This document shows, piece after piece, positions 19,261 to 28,193 of a DNA stretch of 60,962 nucleotides. The notes beneath the pieces are model-generated. The model was not told the DNA's origin, did not search any database, and saw nothing but the letters and a program-made list of their open reading frames with translations. Each line of letters starts with the position of its first letter. Position 1 is the first letter of the stretch. The stretch lies in assembly GCA_002427815.1 (NCBI GenBank), contig DIZF01000009.1, positions 1-60,962 of the forward strand, read 5' to 3'. This stretch comes from Ramlibacter tataouinensis (GTDB taxonomy: Bacteria; Pseudomonadota; Gammaproteobacteria; Burkholderiales; Burkholderiaceae_C). A program made the position numbers and the translations under genes.

Positions 19261-19925
19261 CCGGCCCTCGCCTTCCGTTCCAGGACCGGCGCGAGGCCGG
19301 GCAGGTGCTGGCCGAACAACTGGAGCACTACCGCGGCCGCCCGGATCTGCTGGTGCTGGCCCTGCCGCGCGGTGGCGTGGCGGTGGGCTTCGAGGTTGCG
19401 CACGCGCTGCACTCACCGCTGGATGTGTTCGTGGTGCGCAAGCTCGGGCATCCGGGGCACGAGGAATTCGCGATGGGTGCGATCGCCAGCGGCGGCATCC
19501 AGGTGATGAGCCCGCTGACGGGCATGACGGTCTCGCCGGAGGCCATCGCCGAGGTAGTGGCTCGTGAACAGGCCGAACTGGCGCGGCGCGAACGGCTGTA
19601 CCGCGGCGAACGGCCACCACTGGATTTGCAGGGACGCACCGTGATCGTGGTCGATGACGGGCTGGCCACGGGTTCCACCATGCTGGTGGCGGTGCTCGCC
19701 ATCCGGCAGCAGCATCCCGCCCGGCTGGTGGTGGCGGCGCCGGTCGGGGCCGCGGAAACCTGCTGGACACTGCGCGCGCAGGCCGACGAGGTGGTTTGCG
19801 CGGCCACGCCCAGCCCGTTCGGCGCCGTGGGCCTGTGGTATCGCGACTTTCCGCAGGCCAGCGATGACGACGTCCATGCGCTGCTGGACGAGGCCCGCCG
19901 CGAGCTTGGGGTGGCGGCACATTGA
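19257..19925 (+). CDS. Predicted phosphoribosyltransferase (COG1926 type)
   Basis: 222 residues. The PRPP-binding motif VVDDGLATGSTM (near residue 131) is clear, preceded by LALPRGGVAVGFEVA and VRKLGHPGHEEFAMGAIASG, which are hallmark segments of this uncharacterised type I family. It is not a purine or pyrimidine salvage enzyme of known kind. It is translationally coupled to the upstream hydrolase (ATGA) and followed 13 bases later by the erythromycin-esterase-like gene. Confidence 0.88.
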   Translation: MTGPRLPFQDRREAGQVLAEQLEHYRGRPDLLVLALPRGGVAVGFEVAHALHSPLDVFVVRKLGHPGHEEFAMGAIASGGIQVMSPLTGMTVSPEAIAEVVAREQAELARRERLYRGERPPLDLQGRTVIVVDDGLATGSTMLVAVLAIRQQHPARLVVAAPVGAAETCWTLRAQADEVVCAATPSPFGAVGLWYRDFPQASDDDVHALLDEARRELGVAAH

Positions 19926-19938
19926 CGGGAGCAGGGAA

Positions 19939-21297
19939 ATGGGCACCGGGCAACTCGATACGACGCGGACCGAAGCCGAACTGATTGGCGGCGTCCGACG
20001 GCACCTGCAACCGCTGTCCGGTTCCGCCCACGATTACGACTCGCTGCTGCAGTTGATAGCGCCGGCGCGGTTCGCGCTGCTGGGCGAGGCCTCGCACGGA
20101 ACCCAGGACTTCTATCGCGAGCGCATCCGCATCACCCGGCGCCTGATCGCCGAGCAAGGCTTCAGCGCCATTGCGGTGGAGGCCGACTGGCCCGATGCCT
20201 GGCGTGTGAACCGCTATGTGCGGGGCCCGTCGGATGATCGCGACGCAGTGGCCGCACTGTCGGGCTTCCAGCGATTTCCGGCCTGGATGTGGCGCAACAC
20301 CGAAGTGCGCGACTTCGTCGAATGGCTGCGCGACTACAACGCCAGTCGCGCGTCTCGCAACCAGGTCGGCTTCTACGGCATCGACCTGTACAGCCTGTTC
20401 ACCTCGATGCAGGCGGTGCTGGCCTACCTCGACGGAACCGATCCGCAAGCCGCGCGCCGGGCCCGTGCGCGCTATGCCTGCTTCGACCATGCCCGGGAAG
20501 ACAGCCAGGCCTACGGCTACGGGGCCAGCTTCGGCCTGACCCCGAGTTGCGAAGACGAGGCCGTGCAGCAGCTGCGCGAGATGAACCGGGTCGCCGCTGC
20601 GGTGCAGCCCACCCTCGGGCTGGAGCGCGACGAGGCCTTCTTCGCCCAGCAGAACGCGCGCCTGGTGCGCAATGCCGAGGAGTACTACCGGACCATGTTC
20701 CGCGGCCGGATCTCCTCATGGAATCTGCGCGACAGCCACATGGTGGAGACGCTGCAGGCGCTGGACCGCCACCTCGGCGCCGCCGGCAGCCCCGCGCGCT
20801 TCGTGGTGTGGGCGCACAACTCGCACCTCGGCGACGCCAGCGCGACCGAGATGGGCGACCAGGGCGAATGGAACGTCGGCCAGCTGGTGCGGGACCGCTA
20901 CGGTGCGGACGCGGTGCTGGTGGGCTTCAGTACGCATCACGGCTGGGTCACGGCGGCCACCGACTGGGACGATCCGCCGCACCGCAAGCGCGTTCGCGAA
21001 GGATTGGCGGGCAGCTGGGAAGACGTTCTTCACCAGACCGGTGTGGGGCGCTTCCTGCTGCGATTGCGCGACAACGAATCCCTGCGGCAACTGGCCGCGC
21101 CGCGCCGGCTGCAACGCGCCATCGGCGTGATCTACCGGCCCGACACCGAGCGCCAGTCGCATTACTTCCAGACCCGCCTGCCGGACCAGTTCGACGCGCT
21201 GATCCACATCGACGAAACCCGCGCACTGGAGCCGCTGGACAAGGGCCGGGTCTGGGTGACCGACGAGCCGCCCGAGACATTTCCTTCCGGCGTCTGA
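19939..21297 (+). CDS. Erythromycin esterase-like protein
   Basis: 452 residues of the EreA/ChaN-like superfamily. LGEASHGTQDFYRERIRITR carries the conserved Glu and His of the active site; EADWPDAWRVNRYV and WAHNSHLGDA are the other family blocks. Characterised Ere enzymes open the macrolide lactone, but chromosomal relatives beside phosphoribosyltransferases are mostly uncharacterised, so resistance should not be assumed. GCAGGGAA precedes the ATG at 19939. Last gene of the operon; its end is 14 bases from the convergent M20 peptidase gene. Confidence 0.88.
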   Translation: MGTGQLDTTRTEAELIGGVRRHLQPLSGSAHDYDSLLQLIAPARFALLGEASHGTQDFYRERIRITRRLIAEQGFSAIAVEADWPDAWRVNRYVRGPSDDRDAVAALSGFQRFPAWMWRNTEVRDFVEWLRDYNASRASRNQVGFYGIDLYSLFTSMQAVLAYLDGTDPQAARRARARYACFDHAREDSQAYGYGASFGLTPSCEDEAVQQLREMNRVAAAVQPTLGLERDEAFFAQQNARLVRNAEEYYRTMFRGRISSWNLRDSHMVETLQALDRHLGAAGSPARFVVWAHNSHLGDASATEMGDQGEWNVGQLVRDRYGADAVLVGFSTHHGWVTAATDWDDPPHRKRVREGLAGSWEDVLHQTGVGRFLLRLRDNESLRQLAAPRRLQRAIGVIYRPDTERQSHYFQTRLPDQFDALIHIDETRALEPLDKGRVWVTDEPPETFPSGV

Positions 21298-21311
21298 AAC
21301 CGGGCCCGGCT

Positions 21312-22703
21312 TCAGGGGGCCGGCGTGTTTCCCGCGCCGAGATCCCAATAGAGCCCGGTCATCACCGCCAGGCCTTCCCGCAGGATCTGCGGCGGCAGGT
21401 GCTCGTTGGGCGCATGCTGTGAACACCCCGGATAGGAGTGCGGCACCCAGATCGTGCGCAGGCCCAGCACGTCGGTGAAGATGTCGTTGGGCAGCGAGCC
21501 GCCCAGGTTGGGGAGCACCGCCGGTTTCTTGCCGCTGGTCTGCGCGATCGAGGCCACGGCCCACTGCACCCAGCGGTCGTCGGGGTCGATGCGGGTCGCC
21601 AGGAACATGGTTTCGCGGTTGGGCAATATCTTCACCATCGAAAAGCCCTGCCGGTCCAGGTGCCGGCGCAACGCGGGCAGGATGTCCGAGGGGTCGATGC
21701 CGACCACGTAACGCAACTGGCAGCGGGCCCAGGCCCGCGGCGGGATCGCGTTGACCGGCGTTTCCGGATTGCCGGTCTTGAACGCGAGCACCTCGAAGCT
21801 GCACCAGCCGAACACGCGTTCCGCAGGCGACAGCCCCGGCTCGCCCCACTCGGGTTCGATCATGGGCCCGTCGGCGCCGCCATCCACCTCGCAGTCGGCC
21901 AGCGCCCGCCGCACCGCCGCCGGCAATTCCTTGGGCACCCACTGCGGAATGCGGATCTGGCCGGTCGGCGACACCACGCAGGCGATCGCGTGCGCGAGCT
22001 GGATGCCGGGATTGGAAATCAGCCCGCCCCAGTTGCCGGAGTGATGCCCGCCCTGGCGGGCTTCGATGACCAGGTCGAAGTTGACGCTGCCGCGCGAGCC
22101 CAGGAACACCGTGGGTCGCTCCGCGGCCAGCCGCGGTCCATCCGATGCGATGAGCAGGTCGGCCCGCAGCAGATCCTTGTGCTCGGTGCAGAGTTCGCGC
22201 AGGCCGGCGGAGCCGGTTTCCTCGCCCATCTCGATCAGGTACTTGGCGTTGAAGCCGAGCTTGCCGCGTGTCGCGATCACCGTGCGCATCGCCTCCATGT
22301 TGACGGTGTGCTGGCCCTTGTTGTCGGCGATGCCCCGGCCGTACCAGCGCCCTTCCCTGTCGGTCAGCGTCCAGGGCGAGAGCCCCTCTTTCCACTCGCG
22401 ATCGAGTCCGCGGATCACGTCGCCATGGCCGTAACCCAGCACCGTGGGCAGATCCGGCGACTCGATGCGCTCGGCGTAGAGAAAGGGTGCCAGCGCCTTG
22501 GGGTGGCGCAGGATCCGGCACGTGAATCCCATCGCCTCGAACGCCGGCCGGACTTCCCCTTCGAGATACTCACTCAGCACGCCGGCGCGCTCGGGATTCT
22601 GGCTCTCGGTGGGCATGGCGACACGCCGGGCCAGCGTGCGGCGGAACTCGCCGGAATCGAAACATTGCTCGGCACTGTGGATGGCATGGTCGCGGGTCGT
22701 CAT
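21312..22703 (-). CDS. M20 family metallopeptidase
   Basis: 463 residues. The two-zinc M20 residues are in GYGHGDVIRG, GRGIADNKGQ, EMGEETGSAG and HHSGNWGG. M20 enzymes hydrolyse dipeptides, N-acyl amino acids or related amides. It overlaps the upstream ABC ATPase gene by four bases, so it is made together with the peptide transporter, presumably cleaving what is imported. The exact substrate is unknown. Confidence 0.9.
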   Translation of the reverse strand: MTTRDHAIHSAEQCFDSGEFRRTLARRVAMPTESQNPERAGVLSEYLEGEVRPAFEAMGFTCRILRHPKALAPFLYAERIESPDLPTVLGYGHGDVIRGLDREWKEGLSPWTLTDREGRWYGRGIADNKGQHTVNMEAMRTVIATRGKLGFNAKYLIEMGEETGSAGLRELCTEHKDLLRADLLIASDGPRLAAERPTVFLGSRGSVNFDLVIEARQGGHHSGNWGGLISNPGIQLAHAIACVVSPTGQIRIPQWVPKELPAAVRRALADCEVDGGADGPMIEPEWGEPGLSPAERVFGWCSFEVLAFKTGNPETPVNAIPPRAWARCQLRYVVGIDPSDILPALRRHLDRQGFSMVKILPNRETMFLATRIDPDDRWVQWAVASIAQTSGKKPAVLPNLGGSLPNDIFTDVLGLRTIWVPHSYPGCSQHAPNEHLPPQILREGLAVMTGLYWDLGAGNTPAP

Positions 22704-23677
22704 GTGCTGGCTCCTTGAAGGGTTGCGGCCGGATACAGATGGCAGGCCACCTCGCCGGCCCCGTCTCCCACCAACGCCGGCCGCTGCGTCTCGCAGCTCG
22801 CCATGCGCTGCGGGCAGCGCGGATGAAACGGGCAGCCCGCGGGCGGATGGATGGGATCGGGAAAGGACAGGCCCAGTCCGGTTTCCGGGATGCCCAGGCT
22901 GGTGTCGGGCGTCAGCACGGACGCCAGCAAGGCCCGGGTATAGGGATGGCGCGGCCTCGCGAACAGCGTGGCCGTGGGCGCGAATTCGACCACCCGGCCC
23001 AGGTACATCACCGCCACCTGGGTGGCGATGTGTTCGACCACCGCCAGGTTGTGGCTGATGAAGACATAGGTCAGGTTGAATTCCTGCCGCAGGTCCAGCA
23101 GCAGGTTCAGGATCTGCGCCTGCACCGACACGTCGAGCGCCGAAGTCGGTTCGTCGCAGACCACGATCTCGGGATTCATCACCAGCGCCCGCGCGATGCC
23201 GACACGCTGGCGCTGCCCCCCCGACAACTGGCCCGGCGTGCTGTCGGCATAACGGGGCGGCAACCCTACGCGCTCGAGCATCTCGATGGCTTTGGCGCGC
23301 CGCTCGGATCGGGTGCCGATGCCATGCACCTCCAGCGGGAAAGCCACGATAGCTGCCACGCTGCGCCGGGGATTGAGCGAGGAATACGGATCCTGGAACA
23401 CCGGCTGGATGCGCCGCGCCAGTTCGAGCCGGCCCAGGGTGGCGATATCCTGCCCGTCGATGAAGATGGCGCCCGCGCTGGGCGGCGTCAGGCCCAGCAG
23501 CATGCGGGCCAGCGTGGATTTCCCGCAACCGGACTCGCCCACGATCCCGAGCACCTCCGAGCGCTCGACGGCGATGTCGACGCCGTTGACCGCGTGCAGC
23601 AGCTGCTGCGGCTGGAACAGGCCGGCCTTGACGGAAAAGCTGCGATACAGGCCGTCCGCGCGGATCAGGGTGGTCAT
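22700..23677 (-). CDS. Peptide ABC transporter ATP-binding protein (DppF/OppF-like)
   Basis: 325 residues. Walker A GESGCGKSTLARMLLGL, Q-loop VFQDPYSSLNPR, signature LSGGQRQRVGIARAL, Walker B IVVCDEPTSALD, and the oligopeptide-family C-terminus with CPFHPRCPQRMASC, whose cysteines may bind an iron-sulfur cluster as in other Dpp/Opp ATPases. It forms a heterodimer with the preceding ATPase. Starts at 23677, overlapping the previous gene by four bases. Confidence 0.92.
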   Translation of the reverse strand: MTTLIRADGLYRSFSVKAGLFQPQQLLHAVNGVDIAVERSEVLGIVGESGCGKSTLARMLLGLTPPSAGAIFIDGQDIATLGRLELARRIQPVFQDPYSSLNPRRSVAAIVAFPLEVHGIGTRSERRAKAIEMLERVGLPPRYADSTPGQLSGGQRQRVGIARALVMNPEIVVCDEPTSALDVSVQAQILNLLLDLRQEFNLTYVFISHNLAVVEHIATQVAVMYLGRVVEFAPTATLFARPRHPYTRALLASVLTPDTSLGIPETGLGLSFPDPIHPPAGCPFHPRCPQRMASCETQRPALVGDGAGEVACHLYPAATLQGAST

Positions 23678-24663
23678 GCGGGCGTTCCCTGCGCGCCAAC
23701 GATGCAACGCCATTGCTGTCCGCTGTCCGAACCGTGGATGGGAATGGCGAGCCGGCAGGCGGGTTGGGCGAGCGCGCAGCGATCGCGGAAAGAACATCCC
23801 TCCAGCGGCCCGATCAACGATGGCACCACGCCCGGGATGGTGCCCAGCTTGCCGCCGGGCGGCGTGCGCCCCGGCACCGGAATGCAGCTCATCAAACCGC
23901 GCGTATAGGGATGGCGGGGCGTCGCGAAGATCTCCTGGACCGGGCCCTCTTCCACCACCTCGCCGGCGTACATCACGGCCACCCGGTCGGCGATCCGGGC
24001 CACCACGCCCAGGTCGTGCGTGATCAGCACCATGGCGATCCCCAGCTCGGCCTGCAGGTCGGCCAGCAGCCGCAGGATCTGGGCCTGGATGGTGACGTCC
24101 AGCGCGGTGCTGGGCTCGTCCGCGATCAGCAGCTGGGGCCCGCACATCAGCGCCATCGCGATCATGACGCGCTGGCGCAGGCCGCCGGACAGCTGGTGCG
24201 GGTACTGGCCGAGCCGCTTGCCTGCGGAGGCGATGCCGACCTTTTCCAGCAGCGCCACGGCGCGATCGCGGGCCTGCCCCGACGACGCCCCGCGATGGTA
24301 CCGGTAGTGCTCGGCCAGCTGCTCGCCGATGGTATAGGCCGGGTTCAGCGCCGTCATGGGCTCCTGGAAGATCATCGCCATCCGGTCGCCGCGCAGGTCG
24401 TTGATGCGCTTCTTGCCGGCCCGGCTCAGGTCCTCGCCCAGCAATTGCAGGGTTCGGGTGCGGCGCGTGGCCCTGCCCGGGAGCAGGCCCATGATCGCCA
24501 GCGAGGTGATCGATTTGCCGCAGCCCGACTCGCCCACCAGGCACAGGGTTTCGCCCCGCGCAACCTGGAACGAAACGTCGCGCACGGGATGGACCACGCC
24601 CTGGGGCGTGCGGATGTCGACATCGAGCCCCTGCACTTCCAGCACGGTTTGCCGGCCCGCCAT
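23674..24663 (-). CDS. Peptide ABC transporter ATP-binding protein (DppD/OppD-like)
   Basis: 329 residues. Walker A GESGCGKSITSLAIMGLL, Q-loop IFQEPMTALNPAYT, signature LSGGLRQRVMIAMAL, Walker B LLIADEPSTALD, then the family tail with CSFRDRCALAQPAC. Partner of the DppF-like ATPase. It starts two bases after the permease stop in this tightly packed operon. Confidence 0.92.
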   Translation of the reverse strand: MAGRQTVLEVQGLDVDIRTPQGVVHPVRDVSFQVARGETLCLVGESGCGKSITSLAIMGLLPGRATRRTRTLQLLGEDLSRAGKKRINDLRGDRMAMIFQEPMTALNPAYTIGEQLAEHYRYHRGASSGQARDRAVALLEKVGIASAGKRLGQYPHQLSGGLRQRVMIAMALMCGPQLLIADEPSTALDVTIQAQILRLLADLQAELGIAMVLITHDLGVVARIADRVAVMYAGEVVEEGPVQEIFATPRHPYTRGLMSCIPVPGRTPPGGKLGTIPGVVPSLIGPLEGCSFRDRCALAQPACRLAIPIHGSDSGQQWRCIVGAQGTPA

Positions 24664-24665
24664 GT

Positions 24666-25571
24666 TCAGGCCCGCTCCTGGGGCGTGAAGAACTGGTGCA
24701 AGCCGTCGCCCGCCAGATTGATCGCGAAGATCAGCAGCGCCAGCGCGCTGCCGGGAATGGCGATGAGCCAGAACGAAAAGAACATGTAGGCCTTGGCTTC
24801 GGAAATCATCAGGCCCCAGGACGGCAGCGGCGGCTGCACGCCCAGACCCAGGAAGGACAGCGACGCCTCCAGCAGGATGGCGCTGGCCGCTTCCAGCGTG
24901 GCGATCACGATCAGGTGCGGCAGCACGTTGGGCAGCACCTCGGAGAGCACGATGCGCGCAGTCGATGCGCCCGCCGACTGCGCCGCGGCCACGTACTCCA
25001 GCGCGCGCACCTGCTGCGTGGCGCTGCGCATGACCACAGCGAAGCGGTCCCATTTCAGCAGGCCCAGCACCGCGATGACGACCCAGAGCGAGCCGCCGAC
25101 GAGGGCGACGGTGGCCAGCGCCACCAGGATCACCGGCATCGACAATCGCGTCGTCACCAGGAACGACACCGCCATATCGGTCTTGCCGCCGAAGTACCCG
25201 GCCAGCATGCCCATGGTGGTGCCGATCAGCCCCGAAATGATCGCCACGCTCGACCCGATCAGCAACGAAATGCGCGCGCCGTAGAACAGTCGCGACAGGT
25301 AGTCCCGGCCGAGCGGGTCGGTGCCCAGCGGATGCAGCCATCCGCCCTGGGCGTACCAGAAGGGCGGCACGGTGCGATTGGTGAGGTCCTGGACATACGG
25401 GTCGTAGGGCGAGAACCAGGGCGCCAGCACCGCCACGATCACGATCACCAGCAGGATCGCGCAGCCGACCGTGAGGGCCTTGTTCTGCAGCATCCGGCGC
25501 GCCAGCGAAGGCGCCGCCGGCAAGGGCTGGCCGTTGGGCGTCGCGGGGGTGGCGCAGAGCTGGGCGGACAT
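24666..25571 (-). CDS. Peptide ABC transporter permease (DppC-like)
   Basis: 301 residues. N-terminal cytoplasmic segment with an OppC N-terminal domain (NKALTVGCAILLVIVIVAVL), then the HPLGTDPLGRDYLSRLFYGA block that marks DppC/OppC, and a BPD permease core with EYVAAAQSAGAS and an EAA-loop region before SLSFLGLGVQPPLPSWG. Six membrane helices. Eight bases separate it from the DppB-like gene. Confidence 0.92.
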   Translation of the reverse strand: MSAQLCATPATPNGQPLPAAPSLARRMLQNKALTVGCAILLVIVIVAVLAPWFSPYDPYVQDLTNRTVPPFWYAQGGWLHPLGTDPLGRDYLSRLFYGARISLLIGSSVAIISGLIGTTMGMLAGYFGGKTDMAVSFLVTTRLSMPVILVALATVALVGGSLWVVIAVLGLLKWDRFAVVMRSATQQVRALEYVAAAQSAGASTARIVLSEVLPNVLPHLIVIATLEAASAILLEASLSFLGLGVQPPLPSWGLMISEAKAYMFFSFWLIAIPGSALALLIFAINLAGDGLHQFFTPQERA

Positions 25572-25579
25572 GGAATCGC

Positions 25580-26497
25580 TCACGACACGCGGATGCGGGG
25601 ATCGAGCCAGGCGTTGGCGATGTCCGATGCCAGGGTCAGCACGATATAGATCACCGACAGCAGCAGCACGATAACCTGCATCACCGGAAAGTCCTTGTAG
25701 GTGATGCTCTGGTAGGCCAGGTAGCCCAGCCCGTCGAGGGCGAAGATGGTTTCGATCACCACCGAGCCGCCCAGCAGGAACCCCAGCTGCACCGCCGCCA
25801 GCGCCACCACCGGCACGATGGCATTGCGCAGGGCGTGCTTGAAAATCACCGTGCTGGGCGGCAGTCCCTTGGCCCGCGCCGTGCGGATGTAGTCGGCGCC
25901 CAGCACTTCGATCATGCCGGCGCGAATGAGGCGCATGAAGGCCGGCGCCGCGTAGTAGCCCAGCGCGATCGCGGGCATGACGAAATGCTGCCAGGTGCCG
26001 CTGCCCGACACCGGCAGCAGGTGCAGGTAAATCGAGAACAGCATGATCAGCAGCAGCGCGAAAAAGAAATTGGGCAGCGCCTGTCCCAGCACCGCCACGG
26101 CCAGGCACAGGCGGTCGATCCAGCTGTTCTTGTAGATCGCCGCCAGTACCCCCAGCGGAACCGAAATCACCAGGGCAACGGCCAGCGCATACACACCCAG
26201 CAACAGGGTGGTCGTCAGTTTTTCGAAAACCAGGGGGCCGACCTCGGTCTTGAAGTAGACCGACATGCCGAGGTCGCCCCGCAGGAGTTTCCACAGCCAG
26301 TCGGCGTATTGCACGATCACGGGCCGGTCCAGTCCGTAGGTCTTGCGAACCATCTCGATGTCGACCTGCCGGGCGCCCTCGCCCGCCAGTGCGAGCGCCG
26401 GATCCCCCGACAGGAACACCAGCATGTAGGCGAGGATGGACACCGTCAGCGCCACCAGCAGCGCCAGCCCCAGGCGCTTGAGCATGTAATACAGCAT
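25580..26497 (-). CDS. Peptide ABC transporter permease (DppB-like)
   Basis: 305 residues. The start MLYYMLKRLGLALLVALTVS, GLDRPVIVQYADWLWKLLRG and the end MLGLASDI-like region DIANAWLDPRIRV are typical of DppB/OppB. The permease loop is DYIRTARAKGLPPSTVIFKH. Six helices. It lies 12 bases after the binding-protein gene and is co-transcribed with the whole dpp-like operon. Confidence 0.92.
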   Translation of the reverse strand: MLYYMLKRLGLALLVALTVSILAYMLVFLSGDPALALAGEGARQVDIEMVRKTYGLDRPVIVQYADWLWKLLRGDLGMSVYFKTEVGPLVFEKLTTTLLLGVYALAVALVISVPLGVLAAIYKNSWIDRLCLAVAVLGQALPNFFFALLLIMLFSIYLHLLPVSGSGTWQHFVMPAIALGYYAAPAFMRLIRAGMIEVLGADYIRTARAKGLPPSTVIFKHALRNAIVPVVALAAVQLGFLLGGSVVIETIFALDGLGYLAYQSITYKDFPVMQVIVLLLSVIYIVLTLASDIANAWLDPRIRVS

Positions 26498-26509
26498 GCT
26501 GCTAGGCGG

Positions 26510-28072
26510 TCACTTCCAGCTCATCTCCCAGAAGCGCACCAGTTCGTCCGAGTACGGCTTGAAGTTCACTTCCTTGCTGGCCACGTAATACACCGGCAGC
26601 GACCAGAGCGGCACCGAATAGGCGTTTTCGGAAATCATGTCCAGCGCCTTCTTGTAGACCTCGTTGCGGGCCTTGGGGTCGATCGTGTGGTCACCCTTGT
26701 TCAGCAGGTCGCGCACCTGGGCATTGCGGGTGATGTCGTCCGCGCCGAAGCCGTAGTACACCGGCGTCGAGGCGGACACGTCGTTCACCAGGTTGGAGCC
26801 CCAGGTCTGGTGCACCAGCGCCGCCTTGTTGGCCCGCACCAGGTCGCGCATGGCGGCGTACTGCAGGAAATTCAGCTTGGCCCTGATGCCGACGGCCTGC
26901 AGGTAGTTGATGATCGCCTCGGTCTGGTTGCGCTCGCGGTAGGCATAGATTTCGGTGCTGAAGCCGTTCGGATAGCCTGCCTCCGCCAGCAGCTTCTTCG
27001 ACAGCGCCGGGTCGTACTTGTAGACCGTAGCGCCTTCCTGCGTGCAGCCCACCTGCGACGGCGTGCAGATCGTGTTGATCACTTCGGCGCCGCCACCCAC
27101 GATGTTCTTGACGATGGCTTCGCGGTCGATCGCATGCGCGACGGCCCGGCGCACGCGCACGTCCTTGAGTTCCGGCGAAGGCGTGCCTTCCTGGCTGTTC
27201 ATCTGCATGAACACGATGCGCATGGTGTTGCCGCTCAAGACCTGCAGGTTCGGCAGCGTCTGCAGTTTCTCGGCCTGGTCCTTGGGCACGTGCATGATGA
27301 AATCTTCGCCGCCGGAAATCACCTCGGCCATCTGGGTCTGGCGGTCCGGGATGAAGCGGATGACGACCTTGCCGATCTTCGGCTGGGCGCGCGGCGAGTC
27401 CTTGAAGTAGTCGGCGAATCTTTCCAGCGTGATCGACTTGCCCGGCTGGTAGTCGACCACCTTGTAGGGGCCCGAGCCGACGGGCTTGGCGTTCATGCCC
27501 TTGGGGCCGACCTCCTTGTAGTACTTCGCCGGATGGATCGCCAGCGTCGTGGCCAGGTAATCCTTGGCGGCCGGGAACGGCTCCTTGCTGATCACCCGCA
27601 CCTTGTACTTGCCCAGCTTCTCGACCTTCTGGATCCACTGGACGTTCTGCTGGGTCACGGCCTTGTTGGCCGGGTCGGCAACGAAGTTGAGCGTGTACGC
27701 CACGGAGTCGGCGTCGAACTCCTCGCCGTTGTGAAACTTGATGCCCTCGCGCAGCTCGAATTCGAGCGTGCGGTCGTCGATCTGCTTCCAGCTTTTAGCG
27801 AGCTGCCCCTTGTATTCGTGGGTGACCGGATCGCGGTACAGCAACGTGTCCCAGACGTTGGCGGCGATGATCACGCCGATTCGCACGTTGTTGAAGTAGG
27901 GATCGACGCTTTCGGGCGCCTGGTCATAGGCCATGGCCAGCGTGTCGGTCTTCTTGTTGGCCGACGCCGGAGCGGAAAACAACAGCCCCAGCGCCAACGC
28001 TCCGGCGGCCAGTGCGGCGGACCTTGTGAGACACTGCCGGGTGATGGATGGACGTTCAGTGATTGTTTTCAT
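26510..28072 (-). CDS. Peptide ABC transporter substrate-binding protein (family 5)
   Basis: 520 residues. A long signal peptide (about residues 1-38, hydrophobic core ALAAGALALGLLF, cut after PASA) precedes a family 5 binding domain: AYDQAPESVDPYFNN, then SWKQIDDRTLEFELREGIKF and HAIDREAIVKNI. Homologous proteins bind di- or oligopeptides, opines or glutathione. First gene of the minus-strand operon that continues through two permeases, two ATPases and an M20 peptidase. Confidence 0.93.
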   Translation of the reverse strand: MKTITERPSITRQCLTRSAALAAGALALGLLFSAPASANKKTDTLAMAYDQAPESVDPYFNNVRIGVIIAANVWDTLLYRDPVTHEYKGQLAKSWKQIDDRTLEFELREGIKFHNGEEFDADSVAYTLNFVADPANKAVTQQNVQWIQKVEKLGKYKVRVISKEPFPAAKDYLATTLAIHPAKYYKEVGPKGMNAKPVGSGPYKVVDYQPGKSITLERFADYFKDSPRAQPKIGKVVIRFIPDRQTQMAEVISGGEDFIMHVPKDQAEKLQTLPNLQVLSGNTMRIVFMQMNSQEGTPSPELKDVRVRRAVAHAIDREAIVKNIVGGGAEVINTICTPSQVGCTQEGATVYKYDPALSKKLLAEAGYPNGFSTEIYAYRERNQTEAIINYLQAVGIRAKLNFLQYAAMRDLVRANKAALVHQTWGSNLVNDVSASTPVYYGFGADDITRNAQVRDLLNKGDHTIDPKARNEVYKKALDMISENAYSVPLWSLPVYYVASKEVNFKPYSDELVRFWEMSWK

Positions 28073-28193
28073 GTCGTTTCTTCACAGTCAAGAGTTCTCG
28101 CACTATCGCGGGGCGCGCGCACCCCGGTACGATACCGAATATTTTCCCTGCAGCGGTGCATGATTTCCCCTAGGCAGGCGCACAAGGATTCCC

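Noticed and set aside
19939..21297. Macrolide resistance gene
   Set aside because: The esterase-like protein sits in a chromosomal operon with a phosphoribosyltransferase and hydrolase; no mobile element or resistance context is present.
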